NCBI GenBank assembly: GCA_937958105.1 | Contig: CALFXJ010000038.1 | Coordinates: 62,001 to 126,000, forward strand | DNA from: an uncultured Cellvibrio sp. | Lineage (GTDB): Bacteria; Pseudomonadota; Gammaproteobacteria; Pseudomonadales; Cellvibrionaceae | Length of the DNA: 64,000 nucleotides | Direction: 5' to 3' | Part shown: one piece after another, positions 23,614 through 33,674 of the stretch | How the letters are laid out: the number at the start of each line of letters is the position of its first letter | How positions within the stretch are numbered: the stretch's first letter is position 1 | Translations under genes and position numbers: made by a program | Notes under the pieces: model-generated | The model's input: the letters and a program-made list of their open reading frames with translations, nothing else | Told to the model about the DNA's origin: nothing | The model's database searches: none

Positions 23614-26600
23614 TCATTGACAAGCTATTCTTCCGACAGCAGGATTAAGCATACTTCCTATAGCAGCTGTCCGCACGTCGGCATATCTTCGCCCGGCCAT
23701 CCACTCCTTCTCCCCATAGGCGAAACACCATTCAGGCTGCCCCGCATTGAGATGCGGCTGGCCGGTAACCGGGTCTGTCTGGGGATATCGAGCGCCCACC
23801 CAAATATAGGTAACAAATGGTAAATAACCACCGATATCTGCTTGAATCGTCCAACTTTGTTGCTTGACACCTAGCCAGTAACCAAAATGGGTGGGGGAGA
23901 AATTGCCTGCCGGAGTGCGACGCGGCATACCTTGCAAAGCAGTAAAATATGAGTTGTTTCGTAGGTTGTTAGCATTGGCACCTTGATTATAAGCAATTAC
24001 CGCTTTACCCAAGAGGTTGTAACCATCGTCGTGAGTGCTATTAAAAGCAATCCAGTTAGCTTGGTTACCGGCGCGAGAACATCGCGGACCGACCATATCG
24101 CCAGGTGCGGTTGTTTCATAACAGTATGACAGCGGAGTGTTTTGCTGAGGATGGGCAACCACATAATCAGGGGTAGTTTGGCCCTGTGTTGTGATGTAAG
24201 CGTTGTATAAACCTCGTGAGTATGTACAGGCACTGTCGGAAGCCGCAGCGAGAAACGCCAGCGCACTGTTTACCGGGTGGTAAAGATTAATATTTTCCAC
24301 GCCATTGGTCAGGAAACCTCGATTGGATTCACAACTGTTTTCCGCCCCGTACATACGTTTCCAAACAATGTGGTTATAACCCATACTACCCTCTTCATCT
24401 CCACCCCCTTCGTTAATACGGTAGGGGCTAGGTTGGTAATTGGAGATATTGTTACCCCAGAAAATTGCACCATTACCAACCTCTTGGAGTATCCATGATT
24501 TGAATACTCCCTCACGAGCAATGCCTTGGGCAACTTGGGGGAACTCAGCGACGATATCGTCATGGATTGCTTGCGTGTACGTTGCCTCTAATGTGTAGGT
24601 AGCAGGTAAATTACCCGAGTAAGGTATGTCGCCGCCCTGATCCGCTAACTGTTCGATATCCACCCAAAGACTTGCGGGAAGTTGCCGATAAGTAAACACA
24701 GGATGTGCTGCATACGTTTCCACAGCCCGAAAATAATGGGACCAAATCCGTTGCAAGCGTCTCAAGGTAACATTGTTCACAATACCGCTTACATCAGTTG
24801 TTGTATTAGTGCCTGCTAAATCGTTGATATTGACATTCCTGGCCTGAAACCGACGAATCATACCCTCCAAAGAAACTTGTCCTACCAGACATTGGGCACC
24901 CCATCCGTAGTAATACATACCCCTATTGTCAGCAGGAGCTCCCTGACAATTTTGAGTCCAGTTACTTAACCCGCTGCCATTTCGAGAAGAGTTTATCCTC
25001 GCTCCCAAGTATCCTGAGTTGTAGTTTGGATTCGCTCCATACTGCGGACTAATCCCCAACTGCCACAACATCGCCTCCAGCATCGCCACATCACTGCCTT
25101 CCATCGGATCAGCCGGGTCTGGCCTCAGTTCGCGGGTCTTGATATGGAAAGTCTGCTCATAAGTGCGCGGAACACGGTTGCCTCCAGAGCTGGAGGGGAT
25201 GGTGTAATGTGCTTTCAGGCTAGCTTCAACACCTGTATCAGCCGTTTGCGTACCCGCCCAGTTGGACCAGTCCACGTTCGTGGTACCTGCCATGGGTGGT
25301 GCAGGTTGGTCCGTCAGGGGTTCCCAATACACATCGGCGGTGTCACCGGGTGGGATGTTGGTTTGTTTGTAAACTACACCCGCATCAACAACCGTGCACT
25401 GCCCTTGCGGATCATCAACCCCATAGCCCTGGCAGTAGCGGCCACGTTTGTTGATGGTCCAGTCGACGTAGGTAATTTCTGTACCGGCAAGTGATGGCGG
25501 TATATAACGATAACGCAAGCGCATGCCACCCAAGGTACGTACTACCGGGTCCTGAACCGGCATAACACCGGAACCCGCTTCACCCGGCTCAAGCAGGCTC
25601 AGGATTTCAATATCCGTTTCCACAACCCCGTTGCGGGTTTCCGTGTTGCCCGGCACCTGGTAATACACATGCAACCCGTTGCGGGTGAAGGCCCACTCCC
25701 ACAATGTATTCCCAGCGTCGTGGTTGAGGTACAAACGGATCGTGAGCAGATCAGTCGGGTCGAGATAATCAAGTTGCTCAAGATTGTCAAAACGAATTTC
25801 GCCCGTGTCTGTCACGGTAACCTTGAGTTCATGAGCACCAAGACTCATCACCAGTTCCTGTTCGCCCTCAATAGCGGTAAGGCGTGGAACGGTTTGTTGT
25901 ACCAACGAATAAAACACGGAGACCAGATCATCGTCGCTGCGAATGGTGGGGATCTTGCCGTCGATTAATTGTTCCGTCAGTAATTCCTGTTCGTGGGCTT
26001 GGCCGCTTTCATCGGTATACTCACGCAGGATGCTATCGATCTCCAATTGGAACTGACTGAACTGGTATTCAGGGCGGTAGGTCCAGCCGTAGCTGGGCAA
26101 GGGCTTGGTCGGTTCGGTATCAATGACTTCCGCATCGTAGGCTTTCCTGGCCTGATTCCAGGCAGAGAAGACTTGCCATTCCTTATCTTCGTCGTGTAAC
26201 GGCACAAGGAAGGGAGTCAGCACGCGGGGGCGGTACTGCATCATATCCGAGGCAGCCGCGCCCCCCATGTCAAAACTGGGATTTTCGTCCTTCGGGGTGC
26301 CGGATACGTGGATGTAATAGTGTTCCGGCACCGTCAGGTTACTCCTGACCTGCAGAACTTGCATATTACGCCCTGCGGCAATGGGAAAGTTGGACAGGTC
26401 ATTGTCCGTCACTGCCTGAATAAGATTGGGCGTTACGATCTTGGCCAAACGTCCAGTTAGACCATATTGCTCGCCGTGGTCTACACTCAATCCTTCCGGC
26501 AAAGGACGGCCATCATGATCAAACCATTCGGTGTAGATGGTAATGCGATCATCCGATACCCGGCCTGCGCCTTCCGCGCCAATAATATTATTCCGGCTTT

Positions 26601-28518
26601 CCCGCTGACGGGTTAAGCCGTTGTCATGCGTATAATCGCGCTCCGCCCAGACTTTCAGGTTCGGCGGTCGCAGGACAATGTCTTTTACCGGCACATTTAA
26701 GTAGCCACCGGGATTTCGGCTGGCATCGCTTAGCTGAACACGTTGGGTATCCATGTAGCCGGTAGCGCGATTAATAACAACCAGGCGTATCCACTCGCCG
26801 GGTTTCAAATGATCCGACTCCTGGCTTTGGAATGAAGCAGTTAGTTTATTGCGTGAGGCCCAGTCGTCCCAACTACCGGAACGATTTGTGCCACCTATAT
26901 TGAGATTACCGTCGCGCGGGCCGCGCAGCATGACCCGGTAGAAGACGTTGTCATCGCCCTGCCCCATCCCCACTTGAGCACGCCCGTCAATCTCCGCATC
27001 GCGCAATCCCCTCCGCTCCATCACCAACTGGCCGGTAGATTCACGGAATACGAGAATGTCCGTGTTTTTAAAATCATCTTCGCTGATGCTGCTGAGAAGA
27101 CCGTTGCTTTTGAATGCATTGCTTCCTTCGCGTTTTTTTTCTCTGTCGGCTTGACGTATAACATTTGGCTGGCCAGTTGTTCCTCTCGAACTAAAATAAA
27201 CGCCTTGGACACTGCCTGCGGGATCAGCCTCAAATATCGTTTCCACACTTCCATCCGGTTGTGGTTGTTGCACCAGTTTACCCAAGACAGCCGTGTCGGG
27301 CTTTCCATCACCATCAAAGTCATAAAACGCTTGCGCGACAGGCGTAACAGAAGACGCCTGCACTACATACTCAGTCGTATCTCCAATCGGAATAGGCACA
27401 ACCGAGCCAGGTGTTCCCCCCGGATTGCCAATCAATATACGCCCAGTCAGAAACATTACATCCACCCGCAAATCAATGGCGTAATTGGGTGTGGACATGG
27501 TGGCAAGTGAGGCTATCGTATTAGTGTAGGCCATGGCGCCGCCCAGGCTCATGTCATACATTGCAGCGCCGTTACAATAGCTCCAATCCTGCCGACGCAG
27601 ATAGTAAGGCAACACCGGTGCACCATTTGGGCTGAAGTTGGTGTAATAAAGTTCCGCCCATACATCCGTAGTGTGTTCAAAACTGAAACCCGGGCATGGA
27701 GGCAAACGAAAATTAAGACGGTACTTTCCCTCTCTGTCGGTCACATCCACGCCGCCCGGATAAACCCATTCATCCACATACACTTTTACGAATGGAACTG
27801 GCCCAAAAATTTGGTCTTCAGATCCGCGTGTGTAGCCTCCATAAAAGTCCTGTGCCTCTTTGGGATCTCCGAAGAAGCCGGACCGGGGCGCAATATTAAG
27901 ATGTGAAAAAGCTATAATTCGCCCCTGCTCGTTCATGACAAGACTGACAGCATCATCCGGTGGTGATGGCTGCGTAAGGTCAACACTGAAGGACATTAAT
28001 ATCAGTTGATCCGGGGCTGTCGTCAGGCGGTTACTGCGCCCGCGGACCAGCACACTCTTCTGATGCTCCAACAATCCTGGTTTGTCAATAGATTCGCCAC
28101 TTACCGTTAAAAAGTTGGCTTGCTTGTATTGTTCCCCACTCAACAATTGCGCGTCTTGCGCCAGAGGATTGCTAGGACGCTCAGTAAACTCTTTCCATCG
28201 ATTATATTCACTTGTGTATTCGTAGGCGCTGATGATTTGTAGACGGTCAACCTTGTCCGCATATTCCCCCAAAGCCACTTCACCAGCCTCGGATCCATCC
28301 TCGTTGTACTGAACAAGGATAGGTTGACCTTTCTCATCCAAGGCCATTGCACGGGCCATCACTGCACCGTGTTTATAAACCTGGTTCTGGTAATAAGCAA
28401 TCGCAAAGACAGTGTGTGCAGATAGCGTCAATGCAACCGCAACAGCAAACCGGTAAACAGGCGGTATACATTCCTTAACTAACTTCATTTTCATGTGGTT
28501 ATGGTTCCCTGACATCAT
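23614..28518 (-). CDS. Large secreted protein with exchangeable peptidoglycan-hydrolase-like C-terminal module
   Basis: Exported protein of 1,634 aa with a signal peptide (FAVAVALTLSAHTVFA). Residues ~30-940 are beta-rich and carry a VCBS-like loop (FYDFDGDGKPDTAVLG, ~400). From ~940 (WAFTRNGLHVYYQVPG) the sequence is shared with the orphan module. It holds a PG_binding_1-like segment (DVAMLEAMLWQLGISP...MIRRFQ, from ~1139) and then a lysozyme-like domain with Glu1346 (KSWILQEVG), Asp1374-Glu-Glu-Gly-Ser1378 and AYNQG around Asn1511. These are in the order and roughly the spacing of lytic transglycosylase motifs. The start overlaps the upstream stop (ATGA). The function is inferred: a cell-wall-degrading tip on a secreted scaffold, with the next gene as its partner. 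Similarity is by motif only, so an unrelated fold remains possible. Confidence 0.8.
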   Translation of the reverse strand: MMSGNHNHMKMKLVKECIPPVYRFAVAVALTLSAHTVFAIAYYQNQVYKHGAVMARAMALDEKGQPILVQYNEDGSEAGEVALGEYADKVDRLQIISAYEYTSEYNRWKEFTERPSNPLAQDAQLLSGEQYKQANFLTVSGESIDKPGLLEHQKSVLVRGRSNRLTTAPDQLILMSFSVDLTQPSPPDDAVSLVMNEQGRIIAFSHLNIAPRSGFFGDPKEAQDFYGGYTRGSEDQIFGPVPFVKVYVDEWVYPGGVDVTDREGKYRLNFRLPPCPGFSFEHTTDVWAELYYTNFSPNGAPVLPYYLRRQDWSYCNGAAMYDMSLGGAMAYTNTIASLATMSTPNYAIDLRVDVMFLTGRILIGNPGGTPGSVVPIPIGDTTEYVVQASSVTPVAQAFYDFDGDGKPDTAVLGKLVQQPQPDGSVETIFEADPAGSVQGVYFSSRGTTGQPNVIRQADREKKREGSNAFKSNGLLSSISEDDFKNTDILVFRESTGQLVMERRGLRDAEIDGRAQVGMGQGDDNVFYRVMLRGPRDGNLNIGGTNRSGSWDDWASRNKLTASFQSQESDHLKPGEWIRLVVINRATGYMDTQRVQLSDASRNPGGYLNVPVKDIVLRPPNLKVWAERDYTHDNGLTRQRESRNNIIGAEGAGRVSDDRITIYTEWFDHDGRPLPEGLSVDHGEQYGLTGRLAKIVTPNLIQAVTDNDLSNFPIAAGRNMQVLQVRSNLTVPEHYYIHVSGTPKDENPSFDMGGAAASDMMQYRPRVLTPFLVPLHDEDKEWQVFSAWNQARKAYDAEVIDTEPTKPLPSYGWTYRPEYQFSQFQLEIDSILREYTDESGQAHEQELLTEQLIDGKIPTIRSDDDLVSVFYSLVQQTVPRLTAIEGEQELVMSLGAHELKVTVTDTGEIRFDNLEQLDYLDPTDLLTIRLYLNHDAGNTLWEWAFTRNGLHVYYQVPGNTETRNGVVETDIEILSLLEPGEAGSGVMPVQDPVVRTLGGMRLRYRYIPPSLAGTEITYVDWTINKRGRYCQGYGVDDPQGQCTVVDAGVVYKQTNIPPGDTADVYWEPLTDQPAPPMAGTTNVDWSNWAGTQTADTGVEASLKAHYTIPSSSGGNRVPRTYEQTFHIKTRELRPDPADPMEGSDVAMLEAMLWQLGISPQYGANPNYNSGYLGARINSSRNGSGLSNWTQNCQGAPADNRGMYYYGWGAQCLVGQVSLEGMIRRFQARNVNINDLAGTNTTTDVSGIVNNVTLRRLQRIWSHYFRAVETYAAHPVFTYRQLPASLWVDIEQLADQGGDIPYSGNLPATYTLEATYTQAIHDDIVAEFPQVAQGIAREGVFKSWILQEVGNGAIFWGNNISNYQPSPYRINEGGGDEEGSMGYNHIVWKRMYGAENSCESNRGFLTNGVENINLYHPVNSALAFLAAASDSACTYSRGLYNAYITTQGQTTPDYVVAHPQQNTPLSYCYETTAPGDMVGPRCSRAGNQANWIAFNSTHDDGYNLLGKAVIAYNQGANANNLRNNSYFTALQGMPRRTPAGNFSPTHFGYWLGVKQQSWTIQADIGGYLPFVTYIWVGARYPQTDPVTGQPHLNAGQPEWCFAYGEKEWMAGRRYADVRTAAIGSMLNPAVGRIACQ
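25601..25696. repeat. 5' border direct repeat, parental copy
   Basis: Matches 22343-22438 at 92 of 96 positions in the same frame. Recombination between the two would replace the tip and partner of the expressed protein by the orphan tip and partner, keeping the reading frame, and would delete the terminator between them. Confidence 0.9.
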
Positions 28519-31500
28519 TGCTGCAGTGCACTGCGCAATTGCTGTAACGTTTTTGTGCCGTCTACAACATCTTGTAGAAGCGGCTGCTGGGAAAGATCAA
28601 CTAATGCATAGCCTATGTAATCCAGTGTATTGATCTGGACCTTTCCTACACTTATTATCCTGTAGTTTTCGATCTGCCCGATACCAACTGGCTCGATAAC
28701 TTCTCGATCCGGGTTGTAACCCAGCAACACAACATATTTTATTTCCGGAGAAATGTAATCGTAGGTGCCGGCTAGCATCGGGACTTTAATGTCGATACTA
28801 ATGGGATTTTCCACCGCAACTCCCCGCGGCTGGCCAGCGAACATCCACTGCGGCCAAGCACCGGGAGTTACAGCTGCATTAAGCTGGCTGTAAGGCATGA
28901 ATTGCACCTGCAGATTGCCGGAGGTCCGGCCGTTTTTAAACAATAATCTGGCTCCGGTTAAATCCAGCCGTAATTCATCGCCTGCCAGGCTGACGAGCCC
29001 CTGATCGGCGCTGATTAACTGGAACGGGATATCAGGGTGAAGCTCTGGTAAGCGTGACAAGCTGATTTCATTCTTGCGTCCTTGTTGCAGGTTAATAGTT
29101 CGCACCTGTGTCCCGTATCCCGGCACGGCAAAATCGGGATTAATGATCAGCTCATGACGGCCACCAGGAATTTCATTACCAGCAGCCTCTTGAAAGCCAA
29201 AGGCAAAGCTGCCGTCATTATTTGTCGTGGTGGTGCGATTAAGAGACGTCAGCTTTACCGGCACTCCTGATAACGGCTGGCCGAATTGATCAACTACACC
29301 ACCGATAATAAAAGTAGGCAGCTGACGTATTTTGAAATTGAATCGACCCAGTTCGTTACCATCGTAGATTACATCTACATAAACATCTGCATTAAAGCCG
29401 AAATGACGATTCGCGTAATATGCAAAACTCTGGTTGCCAGGTAAAACAGACACTGCACCTGGGACTATCTCGTTGTCGCGGTGCACTTCCTGAAGCTGAT
29501 AGCCCTGCGCGGTCAGGAAATCAGCACCGGATGGATCAAGATTCAAGTAGGTATTACCATGCAGCGTTTCACTGACCGTTATCGTCAATTTGGAAGGATC
29601 GATCGCTTTATTGAAGTAAAGCTCAACAGGCTGGTTTGGCTCGCGGTTATTTGCGTTATTCTCGGGCGAGTAGCGTACCAGTTCCACCGGTATCGCTGTC
29701 TCATCAGTCACTCGTACCTGACGCGTCGTAGACGCAACGATTATATTCTGTGCGTTTAAGACTTGATAATTGAGCGTGTATGTACCAGCTTGTGGAGGAA
29801 CTGTAACGTCTCCGCTGGCCAAGGTCCCAACAACGGTCAGCTCTGTTTGTTGAGTATTTACTACAACTACTACACGATGCCCTTCACCGATTTCCGTAAG
29901 TCGAGCTGCAGCCTGGACTTTTATGGGATCACCTCGCCCCAGAAGCTCGGCATTTTCACCAGGCAATAACGGTGTAATCGAGGCTTGTGCTGTGGATTGA
30001 AAAATATATGCCACACTGGTCCGGTTGCCACTTATGTCGTACGCATTAAAGACCAATTGGGCTTGTGCGCCCGCGGCTAAAGATACAGGCAGGGTGAAGT
30101 CGTATTGGCCGACGCTTGCTCCCGGGCGTAATACCAGGGGCTGGTCATTAACAGTGATGCTGGACAGATTGTCATCACTTACTGTGCCATTTACAACGAA
30201 GGGTGATTGGATAACATTGTTAACTGCAGGGCTGGGCTGCAGGCTTGCATCAAGTATTAGCCGTGGCGGTGTACCGTCACGATGATACTGCGCAACAAGC
30301 CTGGAGGTCTTACCAAGTGCATCGCGAGCTTCAACCGTCACATCGACAGTGTCTATGCCTTCAGGAAACGAAATTACCTGTTCGAAATAATAATCCTGCA
30401 AATTACCGGCTGGGGCAGAAACCGCCATACCATTTACTGTCACCTCAGCGAAACCCGCGTGACTAATGACTCGCCCTTTGAAGCGAAAACTGCTATCGCG
30501 CAACTGGCTGCCATTAGCAGGCGCGACTATCGAGAGCCTAGGCTCCTCAATAGCATCCGGATCTTCCGGTGTGTAGGTAATCGTCAATGTTTGAGAGTCT
30601 GCACCAGCAAGCGACTCAACCCGCAGAACAAATACATTCTGTCCTTGTTGCAGGCGAATATCTGGCAAAGCGAAAGCATATAAGCCTTCCTGACCGGTAC
30701 CATCCGGGGTTATCTGCCATTCGTTAATGTAAAAACGTATAGCATCCAGAGCTAACAGGGTCTCCACCTGGCCCTTGATAGTCACGGTTTCTTCGGATAT
30801 TACCGCACCATTAGCAGGGGAAATATTTACGAGACGCGGCGGGGAACTACGTTGCACCTGATGAGTAGCCTGAGTCATATTGCCAGAAAAATCCGCTGCC
30901 ACCACTGTCAGCAGATTCATCCCGACCGCCAGCGGTACTTCCGCCATAAACTGATTCGCTGTAATTGTTGCTGTAACAGCTGATGCAGGAAACCGGTCCG
31001 AGGTTACAGTCACGCTTTGAATACCGCTGTATGGCTGAGCCGGATCAGATACAGACCCTCGCAATACAACTGTGGGGGATTGCACCATTTCATCGGGGGT
31101 ATTGGATATTTGCAGTAATGGAGCAACACGATCCGGGTAATCGTTAACATCGTCAGGATTGGTCCCTGCTTGAAGTTCTTCTTCATTGGAAAAGCCGTCA
31201 CCATCACGATCCGGGTCGCTGTTATCACCGATACCATCACCATCCATATCAGATGATTCATTGGGATCATCCGGGAATGCATCTTCATCATCAGGAATAC
31301 CGTCGCCATCACGATCGGGTTTTGAATATTTGATATTCAACGATTGGCTAACACTACCATCCGGTGAAGTTGCTTCTAACGTTAATACGTTATTTCCTTC
31401 CTGCAGCATCACCAAGAAAGAGAATAAATAAGCCCCAGCGGTGCCAGACAGGGGACGCAGTGTATCGTCAAGATAAAGCTGTACATCATCTAACGACCAG

Positions 31501-33665
31501 GCAGTTATGACTTCACCAGTGACTGTAACAGTCGGAGCTGACACTTCAGAGCCATCAAACGGTCCGCTAACGATTAATTGAGGAAGTGATATTCTGTGAA
31601 CAAGAATAGAATCTACCGTTATGTTGCCGGAAAAATCTCGTGCCTCAACTTGAATAAGGTTGCCCCCCAGCACCAGCGGGACACTTGCAGAGAAAGTTTG
31701 CTCATTGAGCGCAGCCGTAATCTGGTGGCCTTGTGTAGTGGACAGGACTACCGATGCGATACCGCTATTTTCCTGTACCGGATCAATAACATTGCCTGTG
31801 ATGAGGATTTCGCCAGCATCTATTGGCGTATCCGGCTGGTCAATCTGTAACTGCGGGGGAGTCAGATCTGGAGCAGGAGAAGTTCCTTGGCAGAGTTCAC
31901 CAAAGTCAGCTAGTGAGACTGCGTTTGGCGTATAGGTCACATGACTGTCACTATCTAAGGTAATTCCTTTGCCGTTCACTGCACCAAAGATCTGGGTTTG
32001 ATAGTTCAACCTTACTTGACCACGACTATAAACCAGGGCGTGAGCGCTGCTGCTAGTATGAAATTCAATATCACCATAGCCATAGATAATGAGTTTGGCC
32101 GAATCCTCGGTGTTGCCATTAAGTTGAGCAGACCATGGAATATATAAGGGGTCCCTGATAAATAATCGCGCCGTTCCATTACCCACTACCTCTATCCTGG
32201 TGTCTGCTTCAAGTGCTAGACGCTCGATCCAATAATCCCCGGCGGGCAATCTTAGAGTGCTGCCGTAGCCTACATTCATTTCGCGAATCAGGTACGCATC
32301 AGGTTGAGCGGTAAAGTTTACTGTTGCATCAGCGGCAAGTGTGACCTGTCCGTGCTCCAGCTCATCGCTACCATTAATCGTGAATATGGATGACCAAGGC
32401 ACCATTATCGTATTAGTTGCCAGTGTTGACTTAAAATCTCCCGCAGTTAATGTTTGGCTGGGAACGCCTGTCGCAACGCATTGAGTATCCTCACAGCTCT
32501 GAGCCGATCCACCCATAGTAATCACATCAACTGCTGATAACTGATGTGATGAGCCGCTGCGTAACTGCGCATTCTGCTGAAAGCTTATGGTTCCCACGTC
32601 GCCATGAGCCTGGAGTCCATTACCGAATGCCGCACGACATATGTTTCCAACAGGAGGTGGTGAGCTGCCCACAGGTGGCTCCTGGCTCCCATCACCACCT
32701 GTTCCTCCACAAAATGTGGATAATTCAGTCTGAGCAAGCGATCCGACGTCTGCATAAATTTTTCCGGAGGAGCCAAGATTAGCCTGATGAAAACTGGCAA
32801 CGCCGTAGAGCTTGGCTTGCGCGATACTAAGCCTGTTTTTACTGTAGCTCACCGCAGATACTTCAGAACCCGCCTGAAGGGTCAGATCTCCGTGGGTATA
32901 GATAAATAGTTTGCTGGCATTATCCGGGCTGCCTGCCGATGTCATGTTTGCATAGGACTGCCAGGGAAATGTTAGTCCGTTCTTAACGTAGAGCTGGGCA
33001 GTTCCCTCACCTACCACGTTGATTCGGCTCCCTGTGGCCAATGTCAGATTATCAACCCAATAAATACCTGGCGATAAATTTAACGTAGCTGCATAACCAA
33101 GATTTAATTGATTGATATGGTATGAAGTTGTAATGGGTGAAAAAGTTAAAACTCCTTCTCCATTAACAGTAACGGATCGAAATTGATTATATTGATGCGT
33201 GCCTAAGGTAGCACTGCCTTGATAGACCACCTGGTAGTCAACACTACTGGTGTTTTCTGGAAAATCTATGTTAACAGCCTCAGCGTGTTGCGCAGAGGCA
33301 CTGCAGCGGCGTGTACCACAACTGGGCAAAACGGACCAAGCAGAGTCATTGACGCGTGCCACCATTAATGATTCTTCTGCGGCATCCAACAGCTGTGCGT
33401 TCCAATCAAAACTGATTTCACCATCCGGCTGATGGCTCTGAACAGCCACGGGAAAAATGCTTTCACATGGTAGAGATGCTCCGAATACCGGGCTGCAAAG
33501 CGTTAGAAAAACCCATCCCATCAATTCAGAAATGCCCTTTTTCCTGGCATTGCTAAATGACCATCCCTCGAGAGCCGAGTCCTGTCTATTTAAATAATTT
33601 TCCATACGACCCTGTCTCATGTAGCCCAAGAGAGACCCTGCTCTCGCTGATAGTAAAGAACCCAT
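28515..33665 (-). CDS. Large secreted Ig-rich protein with two MshQ-like domains
   Basis: Exported protein of up to 1,716 aa. Residues ~100-310 and ~415-610 are two copies of a beta-helical-looking domain (INQLNLGYAATLNLSPGIYW / IREMNVGYGSTLRLPAGDYW, then KLFIYTHGDLTL / KLIIYGYGDIEF) resembling part of the MSHA pilus protein MshQ. Then come bacterial Ig-like repeats (~610-770), Ca-binding thrombospondin type 3 repeats (~780-845, DRDGDGIPDDEDAFPDDP), more Ig repeats, an SbsA-like Ig domain (~1340) and a carboxypeptidase-regulatory-like domain (~1455-1530, GGVVDQFGQPLSGVPVKL). The signal peptide is internal to the longest frame (GWVFLTLCSPVFGA). A start at 33605, preceded by AGGG, is an alternative to 33665. 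It is probably a structural linker or adhesin of the same complex as its neighbours. Confidence 0.82.
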   Translation of the reverse strand: MGSLLSARAGSLLGYMRQGRMENYLNRQDSALEGWSFSNARKKGISELMGWVFLTLCSPVFGASLPCESIFPVAVQSHQPDGEISFDWNAQLLDAAEESLMVARVNDSAWSVLPSCGTRRCSASAQHAEAVNIDFPENTSSVDYQVVYQGSATLGTHQYNQFRSVTVNGEGVLTFSPITTSYHINQLNLGYAATLNLSPGIYWVDNLTLATGSRINVVGEGTAQLYVKNGLTFPWQSYANMTSAGSPDNASKLFIYTHGDLTLQAGSEVSAVSYSKNRLSIAQAKLYGVASFHQANLGSSGKIYADVGSLAQTELSTFCGGTGGDGSQEPPVGSSPPPVGNICRAAFGNGLQAHGDVGTISFQQNAQLRSGSSHQLSAVDVITMGGSAQSCEDTQCVATGVPSQTLTAGDFKSTLATNTIMVPWSSIFTINGSDELEHGQVTLAADATVNFTAQPDAYLIREMNVGYGSTLRLPAGDYWIERLALEADTRIEVVGNGTARLFIRDPLYIPWSAQLNGNTEDSAKLIIYGYGDIEFHTSSSAHALVYSRGQVRLNYQTQIFGAVNGKGITLDSDSHVTYTPNAVSLADFGELCQGTSPAPDLTPPQLQIDQPDTPIDAGEILITGNVIDPVQENSGIASVVLSTTQGHQITAALNEQTFSASVPLVLGGNLIQVEARDFSGNITVDSILVHRISLPQLIVSGPFDGSEVSAPTVTVTGEVITAWSLDDVQLYLDDTLRPLSGTAGAYLFSFLVMLQEGNNVLTLEATSPDGSVSQSLNIKYSKPDRDGDGIPDDEDAFPDDPNESSDMDGDGIGDNSDPDRDGDGFSNEEELQAGTNPDDVNDYPDRVAPLLQISNTPDEMVQSPTVVLRGSVSDPAQPYSGIQSVTVTSDRFPASAVTATITANQFMAEVPLAVGMNLLTVVAADFSGNMTQATHQVQRSSPPRLVNISPANGAVISEETVTIKGQVETLLALDAIRFYINEWQITPDGTGQEGLYAFALPDIRLQQGQNVFVLRVESLAGADSQTLTITYTPEDPDAIEEPRLSIVAPANGSQLRDSSFRFKGRVISHAGFAEVTVNGMAVSAPAGNLQDYYFEQVISFPEGIDTVDVTVEARDALGKTSRLVAQYHRDGTPPRLILDASLQPSPAVNNVIQSPFVVNGTVSDDNLSSITVNDQPLVLRPGASVGQYDFTLPVSLAAGAQAQLVFNAYDISGNRTSVAYIFQSTAQASITPLLPGENAELLGRGDPIKVQAAARLTEIGEGHRVVVVVNTQQTELTVVGTLASGDVTVPPQAGTYTLNYQVLNAQNIIVASTTRQVRVTDETAIPVELVRYSPENNANNREPNQPVELYFNKAIDPSKLTITVSETLHGNTYLNLDPSGADFLTAQGYQLQEVHRDNEIVPGAVSVLPGNQSFAYYANRHFGFNADVYVDVIYDGNELGRFNFKIRQLPTFIIGGVVDQFGQPLSGVPVKLTSLNRTTTTNNDGSFAFGFQEAAGNEIPGGRHELIINPDFAVPGYGTQVRTINLQQGRKNEISLSRLPELHPDIPFQLISADQGLVSLAGDELRLDLTGARLLFKNGRTSGNLQVQFMPYSQLNAAVTPGAWPQWMFAGQPRGVAVENPISIDIKVPMLAGTYDYISPEIKYVVLLGYNPDREVIEPVGIGQIENYRIISVGKVQINTLDYIGYALVDLSQQPLLQDVVDGTKTLQQLRSALQQ

Positions 33666-33674
33666 GTGAAAAAC

